From positions 124,001 to 188,000 of the forward strand of contig NZ_SMAM01000004.1 in the NCBI RefSeq assembly GCF_004346205.1: a stretch of 64,000 bases of DNA, read 5' to 3'. The notes under the pieces were generated by a model that searched no databases, was not told where the DNA came from, and was given only the letters and a program-made list of their open reading frames with translations. This document shows, one piece after another, positions 16,538-23,615 of this stretch (its first letter is position 1; each line of letters opens with the position of its first letter). A program made the position numbers and the translations under genes. The stretch is from Bibersteinia trehalosi (GTDB lineage: Bacteria > Pseudomonadota > Gammaproteobacteria > Enterobacterales > Pasteurellaceae).

Positions 16538-16783
16538 ATGACCGAACAAGAGATTCAGAAAATCTTAACCGAAGCGTTGGTGAATTTGTTTGAAATTGAC
16601 GAGAGCAAAATCACGCCCGAAACGCATCTCTACCAAGATTTAGAAATCGACAGCATTGATGCGATTGACTTAATCGACCACATCAAACGCCAAACCGGTT
16701 ACAAACTGCAAGCGGACGATTTCCGCAACGTACGCACCGTGGCTGATGTGATTGAGGCGGTGAAGAAAATTTCTGCACAGTAA
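16538..16783 (+). CDS. apeF: Acyl carrier protein 2 (ApeF-like)
   Basis: An 81-residue acyl carrier protein with the attachment serine in LEIDSIDAIDLIDHI, about residue 37. The start is ATG 16538, right after the first ACP. Two different ACPs are standard in APE clusters, one apparently for the starter or ligase step and one for elongation. A 247-bp inverted-repeat element begins five bases after the stop. Confidence 0.9.
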   Translation: MTEQEIQKILTEALVNLFEIDESKITPETHLYQDLEIDSIDAIDLIDHIKRQTGYKLQADDFRNVRTVADVIEAVKKISAQ

Positions 16784-16787
16784 TATA

Positions 16788-17034
16788 GTAGGGTGCGTTT
16801 ACCAACGCACCGCAATGAAAAATAGTGTGTGCCTAACGCACTATAATGAGCAGGGCAAGCGCATATGTTGTTTATTTAGTGTACGATCAAATTCCCCTCT
16901 TTTTCAAAGAGGGGAGTTTGTTCTTTATAAGACAAACATGATATAACTGATTGATTTTTAATGAAAACATATTTCGTAAAATACGATCTTGCCCTGCTAT
17001 AACGAAAAATGGTGCTGTCGCAAACGCACCCTAC
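16788..17034. mobile_element. MITE-like element, 247 bp with 13-bp terminal inverted repeats
   Basis: The ends GTAGGGTGCGTTT (16788-16800) and AAACGCACCCTAC (17022-17034) are perfect inverted repeats. Nested inside are AGCAGGGCAAG (about 16850) and CTTGCCCTGCT (about 16988), also inverted, and a central CCCCTCTTTTTCAAAGAGGGG hairpin. There is no coding capacity, which suits a miniature inverted-repeat element or an extended hairpin repeat. It separates the ACP genes from the ligase/dehydratase fusion and its right end abuts that gene's start codon. Confidence 0.7.
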
Positions 17035-17035
17035 A

Positions 17036-18547
17036 ATGATGATGAAACTACCTTATTCCCCAACCGATTTAATTGCCACCCACCCCAACTGGGCGTTCGC
17101 CGATTTTGAACGCCACGCTCTGCAACTCTCGGCACACTTGCAAGTTGAACAAATTCGTTCGATTGCTCTTTGGTTTGAGGACGGTGCAAAACTGGCTTGT
17201 ACCCTGCTTGCCTGTTGGCATGCCGGTGTCAAAACCCTGTTTCCGCCGAATGACGCGCCGGAAAGCCGTGAATGGGTGGAAGCCAATGCCGATATTTGGC
17301 TTACCGACACCACGCTTTCGCACCCGCAAGCGGTACAATTTGCCGATTTTTCTGCCAGAGCGATGTTGCAAAAAAATGTCGAAAATCGACCGCTTGTTTC
17401 TCGCCAAAATCAGACCGCACTTTTAATGAAAACCTCCGGCAGCAGTGGTGAGGCGAAAACCATCGAGAAAACCGCCGAAGAGCTGTGGCTCAGTGCCGAA
17501 GTGCTGGCAAATGCACTGCCTTTTGCGCAGGGAAATCAGATTACCGCCATCACCAGCGTCAGCGCCCAGCACATTTACGGCTTAACGGTGCAGATTATGA
17601 TGTCGCTAGTGCAAGGCTGGATCATCGGGCGCAAACAGCAATTCTTTCCGGAAAATTTACAGGCGGAAAGTGCCGCAACCCGTCAAAGTGTGCTGATTAG
17701 CAGTCCGGCAATGTTGAGCCGAATGGCTTGGCAGCAGCTTGATTTTCCTCAATTGGTCGGCGTGATTTCCTCCGATGGTGCATTGGATACCCTGCTTTTC
17801 GAGCAAATCCGCCACTGCCTCAACAAGCCTGTGATGGAAGTTTACCCAAATGGTTTTGAACTACTTGGGCGGATTGAGCGTATTGTCAAAATCGGCGACA
17901 AACGCACTTCATTGGTGGGGGTGGAAACGGCGTTAAATCAGCACCCTTGGCTGAACGATTGCTATATCGCCCAACAACCGAGCCATCCTCGCTTGGCGGC
18001 GTGGGTGGAGCTGAATGACGAAGGCATTACCGCTTTTCGGGAACAAGGGCGCAAGGCGGTGATTGAGGCATTGCGACGCTTCCTAAGTGCCAGCCAAGAA
18101 AGCTCGGCGGTTCCCCATTTTTGGCGGTTTACCGACCATCTGCCACGCAACAGCCAATCGAAAATCAGCTGTGTGGAATTTGAGAAAATCTGTCTGCACT
18201 TTGCCACGGACCCGATTTGGCTTGCAGAAAGCGTGGAAGCGGATTGGCAGATTTTTCACGGCAAAGTCCCGCTTGATCTTGCCTATTTCGGCGGACATTT
18301 CGCTAATTTTCCGCTCGTTCCCGGCGTAGTAGAAATGCAGTGGGTGATGGATAAAATCCACAGCTACTTTGGCGAAGAGAAAGCCGTGGCACGCTTTGAT
18401 AACCTCAAATTCCAAAAATTCCTCCGCCCGAACGACGAGCTGGAACTCCGCCTCAAATGGGAAGAAAGCAAAAACCGAATGGCATTCCAACTCAAAACCG
18501 GTGGCGAAATGTGCGGCAGCGGGTTAGTGGTGTTTGTGGATGAGTAA
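17036..18547 (+). CDS. Degenerate AMP-ligase fused to 3-hydroxyacyl-ACP dehydratase (ApeH'-ApeI fusion)
   Basis: A protein of about 503 residues. The first ~390 match the acyl-ACP ligase encoded at 19124-20329 (P-loop MKTSGSSGEAK; closing motif LPRNSQSKIS). However, the stretch corresponding to GSTETG and the following ~50 residues is missing: MEVY is joined straight to NGFELLGR. Loss of this adenylate-forming core motif probably kills ligase activity. The C-terminal ~110 residues are a hotdog dehydratase of the ApeI type (FGGHFANFPLVPGVVEMQW). I take ATG 17036-17042 as the start because upstream codons lie in the MITE-like element. It probably arose by tandem duplication of the ligase-dehydratase region followed by deletion. 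Only the dehydratase is likely to work. Confidence 0.82.
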   Translation: MMMKLPYSPTDLIATHPNWAFADFERHALQLSAHLQVEQIRSIALWFEDGAKLACTLLACWHAGVKTLFPPNDAPESREWVEANADIWLTDTTLSHPQAVQFADFSARAMLQKNVENRPLVSRQNQTALLMKTSGSSGEAKTIEKTAEELWLSAEVLANALPFAQGNQITAITSVSAQHIYGLTVQIMMSLVQGWIIGRKQQFFPENLQAESAATRQSVLISSPAMLSRMAWQQLDFPQLVGVISSDGALDTLLFEQIRHCLNKPVMEVYPNGFELLGRIERIVKIGDKRTSLVGVETALNQHPWLNDCYIAQQPSHPRLAAWVELNDEGITAFREQGRKAVIEALRRFLSASQESSAVPHFWRFTDHLPRNSQSKISCVEFEKICLHFATDPIWLAESVEADWQIFHGKVPLDLAYFGGHFANFPLVPGVVEMQWVMDKIHSYFGEEKAVARFDNLKFQKFLRPNDELELRLKWEESKNRMAFQLKTGGEMCGSGLVVFVDE

Positions 18548-18567
18548 ATACCCCTTACTTAAAGACA

Positions 18568-19119
18568 ATGAAAAAATTGACTGTGCTGATAACCGTTTTA
18601 CTTACGCTATTAAGCCTCGCCTACCCCCTTATTTGGCTGTGGCAGGGGCAGGATAGCTCGATATTAGGCTATCTGCCGTTTCTGCTTGCGCTTTGCTGGG
18701 GGGCGAAAGCGGGGCTGCAAGCGGTTGATTTTCAGCAATTTTTTGCCATTTTAATGGCGATTATTTTACTGATTGTTGGGGTTAGCCGAAGCCTTGAAAC
18801 AATGTATTGGTATCCGATTATCATCAACGGCATTATGCTGGCGATGTTTGGCGGCAGTTTGTGGCAAAATCAAACCATAGTCGAACGCCTCGCCCGTTTG
18901 CAAGATCCGAATTTGCCCGAAGAGGGCGTGCGTTACACCCGAAAAGTGACCCAACTTTGGTGTGGCGTGTTTATGCTGAATATAGTGATTTCAACCCTGC
19001 TTATCGCTGCCGAACAATTTGCGTGGTGGGCGATTTACACCGGCGTGATTGCCTATGTCATTATGGGCGTGGTGATGGGGGGCGAATGGTTGTACCGAAA
19101 AATAGTGATACAACGATAA
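18568..19119 (+). CDS. apeG: Inner-membrane protein, COG4648-like (ApeG-like)
   Basis: A 183-residue protein with about five hydrophobic segments (for example FAILMAIILLIVGVSR and VYTGVIAYVIMGVVMGGEWL near the C-terminus). The size and the place between the ACPs and the ligase match the COG4648 membrane protein regularly found in APE clusters. Its function is unknown; a scaffold or transport role at the membrane is usual speculation. Five bases separate it from the intact ligase gene. Confidence 0.75.
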   Translation: MKKLTVLITVLLTLLSLAYPLIWLWQGQDSSILGYLPFLLALCWGAKAGLQAVDFQQFFAILMAIILLIVGVSRSLETMYWYPIIINGIMLAMFGGSLWQNQTIVERLARLQDPNLPEEGVRYTRKVTQLWCGVFMLNIVISTLLIAAEQFAWWAIYTGVIAYVIMGVVMGGEWLYRKIVIQR

Positions 19120-19123
19120 CACA

Positions 19124-20329
19124 ATGAAATTTTCCGATTATTTAACCGAACATAATATCCAATCTGTTGGGCTGTGGCTGGAAGACAGTCGCCGGTTCGC
19201 CCAAGTGTTGCTTCACTGTTTGCACGCCAACGTGCGGTTGCTTTTACCGCCGAATTTATTGGCGGAAAATCGGGCGTGGCTGGACGAAAACGCCGATCTG
19301 TTTATTTGTGATGATAATCTTGCCGAGGTTGGCGATTTGCAAGAAATCGAGCAAATCCTACCGCTTGTGGATAAACAGAGTGAAAGCGAGATTTGGCTGA
19401 AAACCTCGGGCAGCAGTGGCGAGGCAAAAATTATCCGCAAAACCGCTGCACAAATGTGGTGTGAAGCAGCCGCACTTTCGCATGTGTTACCACTCGAAAA
19501 AGGCGGGACTGTGCAACTGCTCGGCAGTGTCAGCACTCAGCACCTCTACGGTTTAACCTTTCGCATCTTCTTGGCATTAGAAATGGGCTGGCAATTGGGC
19601 GGGGCAGCGTTGCAATACCCCGAATTTCTGATTGCCGAAACCCGCCGTCAAAAAGCAGTCTGGATCAGCAGTCCGGCACTGCTGATGAACCTCCATCTGG
19701 CTAACCCTGAATTTGCTACGCTCCCCCTTGCTGGCATTCTCTCTTCCGGCGGGGCATTGCCGGCACAGACCGCTTCGGCACTGCGTCATACCCTTGCTTG
19801 CCCGATCATTGAAATCTATGGCAGCACCGAAACCGGTGTGATTGCCCATCGCACCCAAGCAGGCGGTTGGCAGCCAATGCCACAAAGCCGGCTTGGCTTA
19901 AATGCAGACGGAGCCTTGTGGGTAGAAAGCCCGTGGTTGGCACAACGTGAACAGACCGCCGACAGCGTGCAGTTTGCTGAGAACGGCTTTGAACTACTCG
20001 GGCGGATTGACCGCATCGTCAAACTGGGCGACAAGCGGGTTTCATTGGCAAAAATTGAGCAAGATTTGCTGAAACACCCTTGGGTGAGCGATTGCTATCT
20101 TGGCTTACACCCTGAACATCAACGCCCTGTGGCATGGGTTGCCCTCAACTCAGCAGGGCTGGCAGCACAGCGGAAAAGTCTGATCGCCGAATTGAGAAAG
20201 CACTTGCTCCCAACCCAAGAAAAATTTGCCCTGCCCCGCTACTGGCGTTTTTGCGACAAACTGCCAAGAAACAGCCAATCGAAAATCAGCCGAGCGGATT
20301 TTGAGAGGGTGTGTTTGGAAAAAGTATAA
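19124..20329 (+). CDS. apeH: Acyl-ACP ligase, AMP-binding family (ApeH-like)
   Basis: A 401-residue adenylate-forming enzyme, a short form compared with typical acyl-CoA ligases. It has the P-loop LKTSGSSGEAK, the core EIYGSTETGVIAH and the C-terminal ELLGRIDRIVKLGDKR…LPRNSQSKIS block. It should load the starter acid onto ACP with ATP. Compared with the fused copy at 17036, the GSTETG core is present, so this is the active version. The dehydratase domain fused there is absent here: the protein ends soon after the LPRNSQSKIS motif. Confidence 0.87.
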   Translation: MKFSDYLTEHNIQSVGLWLEDSRRFAQVLLHCLHANVRLLLPPNLLAENRAWLDENADLFICDDNLAEVGDLQEIEQILPLVDKQSESEIWLKTSGSSGEAKIIRKTAAQMWCEAAALSHVLPLEKGGTVQLLGSVSTQHLYGLTFRIFLALEMGWQLGGAALQYPEFLIAETRRQKAVWISSPALLMNLHLANPEFATLPLAGILSSGGALPAQTASALRHTLACPIIEIYGSTETGVIAHRTQAGGWQPMPQSRLGLNADGALWVESPWLAQREQTADSVQFAENGFELLGRIDRIVKLGDKRVSLAKIEQDLLKHPWVSDCYLGLHPEHQRPVAWVALNSAGLAAQRKSLIAELRKHLLPTQEKFALPRYWRFCDKLPRNSQSKISRADFERVCLEKV

Positions 20330-20410
20330 TAAATATAGAATGTGTATTTAACGATATAATACAAGAGAAGAGATTGAAAAATTAAAAGCACGATTTAGGA
20401 AACAAGAACA

Positions 20411-21133
20411 ATGAACTTCACGCCCACCGCCGTCATTCCCCACTACAACCATTCCGCCACTATAGGCAAGGTGGTGGCAGAATTGCTTGCGCTTGATTTG
20501 CCGGTATTGATTGTCGATGACGGCTCCTCAATCGAGCATAAAAGGGTGCTGAAAACGCTGGAAAGTGACAAAGTGCAGTTGGTTTTTCGTGAGAAAAACG
20601 GTGGTAAAGGGGTGGCGGTGAAAACCGGTTTAACAAAAGCCTTTGAGCTGGGATTTAGCCACGCAGTGCAGGTGGATGCGGACGGTCAGCACAACTTGGC
20701 AGACGTGGTTGAAATGCTTGCAAAATCTCGGGCAAATCCGACCGCTTGCATTTGCGGTAAACCGATTTATGGCGAGGATGCGCCAAAAGCACGGCTCTAT
20801 GGGCGGAAAATCACCAACTTTTGGCTGGCGGTAAACACTCACTCCACCCAAATTGCGGACGGAATGTGTGGCTTCCGCCTCTATCCGCTTGCCGAAGTCA
20901 TGCTGATTTTACAAAGCGAGCAGCTTGGCGACAGAATGGATTTCGACATTGAAATTCTTGTTCACTGCCACTGGCGTAAAATTCCACTGGTTTGGGTGGG
21001 CACGCAGGTGAAATATGAAGCCGGCGGTGTTTCACACTTTCGAGGTTGGGCGGATAATTGGCTTATCAGCAAAATGCATGCACGGCTGTTTTTCAAGATG
21101 TTGAGGCGCTGGCTTATGGGGAAAATGCGATGA
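20411..21133 (+). CDS. Family-2 glycosyltransferase (ApeJ N-terminal-like)
   Basis: A 240-residue GT2 enzyme resembling dolichyl-phosphate-mannose-synthase-type transferases. The motifs are VIPHYNHSATIGKVV, VDDGSS and VDADGQHN (the DxD metal site). It would glycosylate the polyene lipid or its anchor on the cytoplasmic side. In E. coli-type APE clusters glycosyl- and acyltransferase domains occur in one polypeptide; here they are separate genes overlapping by four bases (ATGA). Confidence 0.87.
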   Translation: MNFTPTAVIPHYNHSATIGKVVAELLALDLPVLIVDDGSSIEHKRVLKTLESDKVQLVFREKNGGKGVAVKTGLTKAFELGFSHAVQVDADGQHNLADVVEMLAKSRANPTACICGKPIYGEDAPKARLYGRKITNFWLAVNTHSTQIADGMCGFRLYPLAEVMLILQSEQLGDRMDFDIEILVHCHWRKIPLVWVGTQVKYEAGGVSHFRGWADNWLISKMHARLFFKMLRRWLMGKMR

Positions 21134-22056
21134 AATCAACCCACTGGGCAAAACAAGCAGAGCGTGGCTCGCCGTTTTTTCTACGTTTAACCACCTTAAT
21201 TGTGAAGTACTTTCCGCTGGGAGGCATTCGTTTTGTTACCTTTTGGGTGGTGCTTTATTTTTACCTTACCTCAAAAAAAGCCCGCTCGCATATTGCCGAA
21301 TATCACACTCATCTACAGGCGACTTTTCCTCATCTTAGACTTCCGAAACAGGCGGTTTTTCGTCAGTTTCTTGCCTTTGGCGAGGCAATAACCGACCGTT
21401 TTGCCGTGTGGCAACGTAAAATTTGCTATACAGATTTAGTGGTGGATGATGCAGATAATCTCCATGCAGAAATGGGCAATCCTAAAAGGAGAGGGCAGAT
21501 TTTAGTTTGTTCCCATTTTGGCAATATGGAAATTTGCCGAGCATTGGTGGGTAGTGGTCATCTCCCGCATTTTAAGCTAAATGTGTTGGTGCATAGTCGT
21601 AATGCAGAGGTGTTTAATCAAGCCTTGACAAAAGCTGGTGCGAGTGAGCTTTCGTTAATTCAAGTGGACGAGTTGGACGCACAAAAAATGTTGGAATTAA
21701 GCGAACGGATTGAACGAGGCGAGTGGATTGCCTTGGCTGCTGACCGTGTTCCGCTACGGGGGGATAAAACCCAAGCGGTTGAATTTCTCGGAAAATCTGC
21801 AAACTTCCCCGAAGGGGCGTGGTTGCTGGCAAGTCTGCTAAAAGCGGAACTCAACACGGTTTTTTGCTTAAAAGAGAATGGAAAATACCGCTTGCAGTTG
21901 CGTAAATTCAGCCCACCGATTAGCGGACGAGGCACAGTTCGTCAGCAGAACATTCAACAAGCCATGCAAAACTATGCCAAACTGCTTGAAAAAGCGTGTG
22001 CGAAAAATCCGCTTTTGTGGTTTAATTTCTATGATTTTTGGCATCAACAATCTTAA
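21130..22056 (+). CDS. Lipid A lauroyl-type acyltransferase (ApeJ C-terminal-like)
   Basis: A 308-residue protein starting MKSTHWAKQAERGSP (ATG 21130), typical of LpxL/HtrB-like acyltransferases of APE clusters. An N-terminal membrane segment is followed by the conserved CSHFGNMEICRAL (HxxxxE/N-type site), DRVPLRGDKTQAVEFLG and the FPEGAWLLA block. Presumably it joins an acyl group to the glycosylated lipid anchor of the polyene. It overlaps the glycosyltransferase stop and is followed by a lipoprotein gene 12 bases on. Confidence 0.85.
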   Translation: MKSTHWAKQAERGSPFFLRLTTLIVKYFPLGGIRFVTFWVVLYFYLTSKKARSHIAEYHTHLQATFPHLRLPKQAVFRQFLAFGEAITDRFAVWQRKICYTDLVVDDADNLHAEMGNPKRRGQILVCSHFGNMEICRALVGSGHLPHFKLNVLVHSRNAEVFNQALTKAGASELSLIQVDELDAQKMLELSERIERGEWIALAADRVPLRGDKTQAVEFLGKSANFPEGAWLLASLLKAELNTVFCLKENGKYRLQLRKFSPPISGRGTVRQQNIQQAMQNYAKLLEKACAKNPLLWFNFYDFWHQQS

Positions 22057-22068
22057 TAAGGAGAACTT

Positions 22069-22494
22069 ATGAAATTTATTAGACTAGCTGCTATTGCGGC
22101 TGTAGTTGTGGCGATCTCTGCTTGTGCTCCTCGCAATGATACTCAATATTATTCTATTCAAGAAGTACTTAACTCGTCAAAAGCGAAAGAAGTTTTAGAT
22201 CCAAATATCAAACTCTATTTTGGTACACCAGCACCAGGGGAGGTGGTTAGAGCTGGTGCAACCACTAGTCAGCGCACCAACGCTTTAAACAAAACAGATG
22301 CTGAAGCTTGTAACTGGGTCTTTTTATCTGCAGTAAAACGAATGCAAGAAGGCGCTAGACGAGCTGGCGTTACTAAAGTTGGCAATATTGTGAGCAACTA
22401 CAATCACAAAGAATTTAGTAGCACAACACAATTTGAATGCCATGCCGGCCGCACTATGGCAGGTGTTGCATTAAAAGGTGACATTACTAAATAA
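22069..22494 (+). CDS. Small exported lipoprotein of unknown function
   Basis: A 141-residue protein with signal MKFIRLAAIAAVVVAISAC and a likely lipidated Cys19. Two more cysteines (EACNWVF and FECHAGR) may pair. AGGAG precedes the ATG. I do not recognise a named family with confidence; similar small lipoproteins of Pasteurellaceae and Enterobacteriaceae have often been mislabelled excinuclease in databases. It is not part of the standard APE set and is AT-richer than its neighbours, so it could be an insertion. Confidence 0.7.
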   Translation: MKFIRLAAIAAVVVAISACAPRNDTQYYSIQEVLNSSKAKEVLDPNIKLYFGTPAPGEVVRAGATTSQRTNALNKTDAEACNWVFLSAVKRMQEGARRAGVTKVGNIVSNYNHKEFSSTTQFECHAGRTMAGVALKGDITK

Positions 22495-22499
22495 TTCCT

Positions 22500-22523
22500 A
22501 AGGTGCATTTGTTAATGCACCTT
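22500..22523. repeat. AAGGTGCATT palindrome
   Basis: AAGGTGCATT and AATGCACCTT pair perfectly around a four-base loop and are followed by TATTCTTTC, so the hairpin may act as a weak terminator. Related text (GCATTGGTAAACATACCCTAC) follows at 22546-22566 and resembles the terminal repeats of the MITE-like element at 16788. Confidence 0.6.
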
Positions 22524-22572
22524 ATTCTTTCATTTTATTAAAACGGCGCATTGGTAAACATACCCTACTATT

Positions 22573-23025
22573 ATGCGAATAAAAAAACACATTTACGCCC
22601 GCCACTCCTCCGAATATGAAATCCCGTTTTTTGATGTGGATTCGATGGACATTATGTGGCATGGGCATTATGTCAAATATCTGGAAATGGCTCGCTGTGC
22701 CTTTTTGGAGCAAATTCATTACACCTATGACGTGATGAAAGCCCACGGCTACGGCTATCCGATTGTGCAACTGAATTTAAAATATGTCCGCCCTGCGCTG
22801 TTTCGCCAAAAAATTCGGGTCGATGTGGCGTTGGTGGAATATGAAAGCTCCATTCGCTTTGATTACACTATTGTCGATCTTGCCACCGGCAAGAAATTAA
22901 CCACCGGCAGCACCACGCAAGTGGCGGTGGAAATTGCCAGTCAAGAAATGCAGTTCCAAACCCCTCCGTCTTGGCGAAGTGCGGTGGAAAATTATCAGGG
23001 CTTTGTGGCAGAGAATATAGAATGA
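22573..23025 (+). CDS. apeK: Acyl-CoA/ACP thioesterase, 4HBT hotdog family (ApeK-like)
   Basis: A 150-residue hotdog thioesterase with the 4HBT signature VDSMDIMWHGHYVKYLEMAR, where the Asp near residue 22 is the usual catalytic residue. It would release the polyene acid or edit stalled ACP thioesters. Its stop overlaps the LolA-like gene start (ATGA). Motif and position agree with ApeK. Confidence 0.88.
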   Translation: MRIKKHIYARHSSEYEIPFFDVDSMDIMWHGHYVKYLEMARCAFLEQIHYTYDVMKAHGYGYPIVQLNLKYVRPALFRQKIRVDVALVEYESSIRFDYTIVDLATGKKLTTGSTTQVAVEIASQEMQFQTPPSWRSAVENYQGFVAENIE

Positions 23026-23615
23026 AAAAATTGATCTTTTTGCTGATTTTTAGCCTATTTTCACCACTTGTTGTGGCATTTTCGCAACAAGATTTAGTTT
23101 TGCAACTCCAAAAGCCAAGCAATTTGCAAGGGCAGTTTAGCCAGCAACGTTTTTTAAACGGGCTAACCAAGCCGATGACGACACAGGGTGATTTTGTGTT
23201 GCTGAAAAATCAGGGCTTACTGTGGCAGATGAAAAAGCCGTTTGAAAACCAACTGCGTGTGAAAGCAGACGGCATTAGCCAGTGGAACGGTTCGGAGTGG
23301 GTAAGCAGCCAGCAACTCGGGCAGTCGGAACAGATTAAGCTGTTTTTAGGGCTGTTGTCGGGCGATGTGGCGGCACTTTCTTCACAATTTGATCTGCAAC
23401 TGAACGGCACCGAAAAAGCGTGGCAACTCAGCCTTGTGCCGAACAGTTTGCTGATGAAACAGATTTTTGACAATATTGAAATCCGAGGCGATCTGGTGGT
23501 GAAAAGCATCGAAATTCGGGAAAAACAGGGGGATCGCACACTGATCCGTTTCGAGCAAATTCAGCAAGATCAGCCGTTATCGGCATTTGCCCAATCTGCG
23601 TTGCAAAAAGAATGA
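23022..23615 (+). CDS. apeL: LolA-like outer-membrane lipoprotein carrier (ApeL-like)
   Basis: A 197-residue periplasmic protein (ATG 23022) with a cleavable signal MKKLIFLLIFSLFSPLVVAF and a LolA-type fold. Characteristic are the opening LQGQFSQQRFLNG and LWQMKKPFENQLRVKADGI segments. In APE clusters it is thought to shuttle the polyene lipid across the periplasm, receiving it from the MMPL exporter encoded next, which overlaps it by four bases. Confidence 0.85.
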   Translation: MKKLIFLLIFSLFSPLVVAFSQQDLVLQLQKPSNLQGQFSQQRFLNGLTKPMTTQGDFVLLKNQGLLWQMKKPFENQLRVKADGISQWNGSEWVSSQQLGQSEQIKLFLGLLSGDVAALSSQFDLQLNGTEKAWQLSLVPNSLLMKQIFDNIEIRGDLVVKSIEIREKQGDRTLIRFEQIQQDQPLSAFAQSALQKE

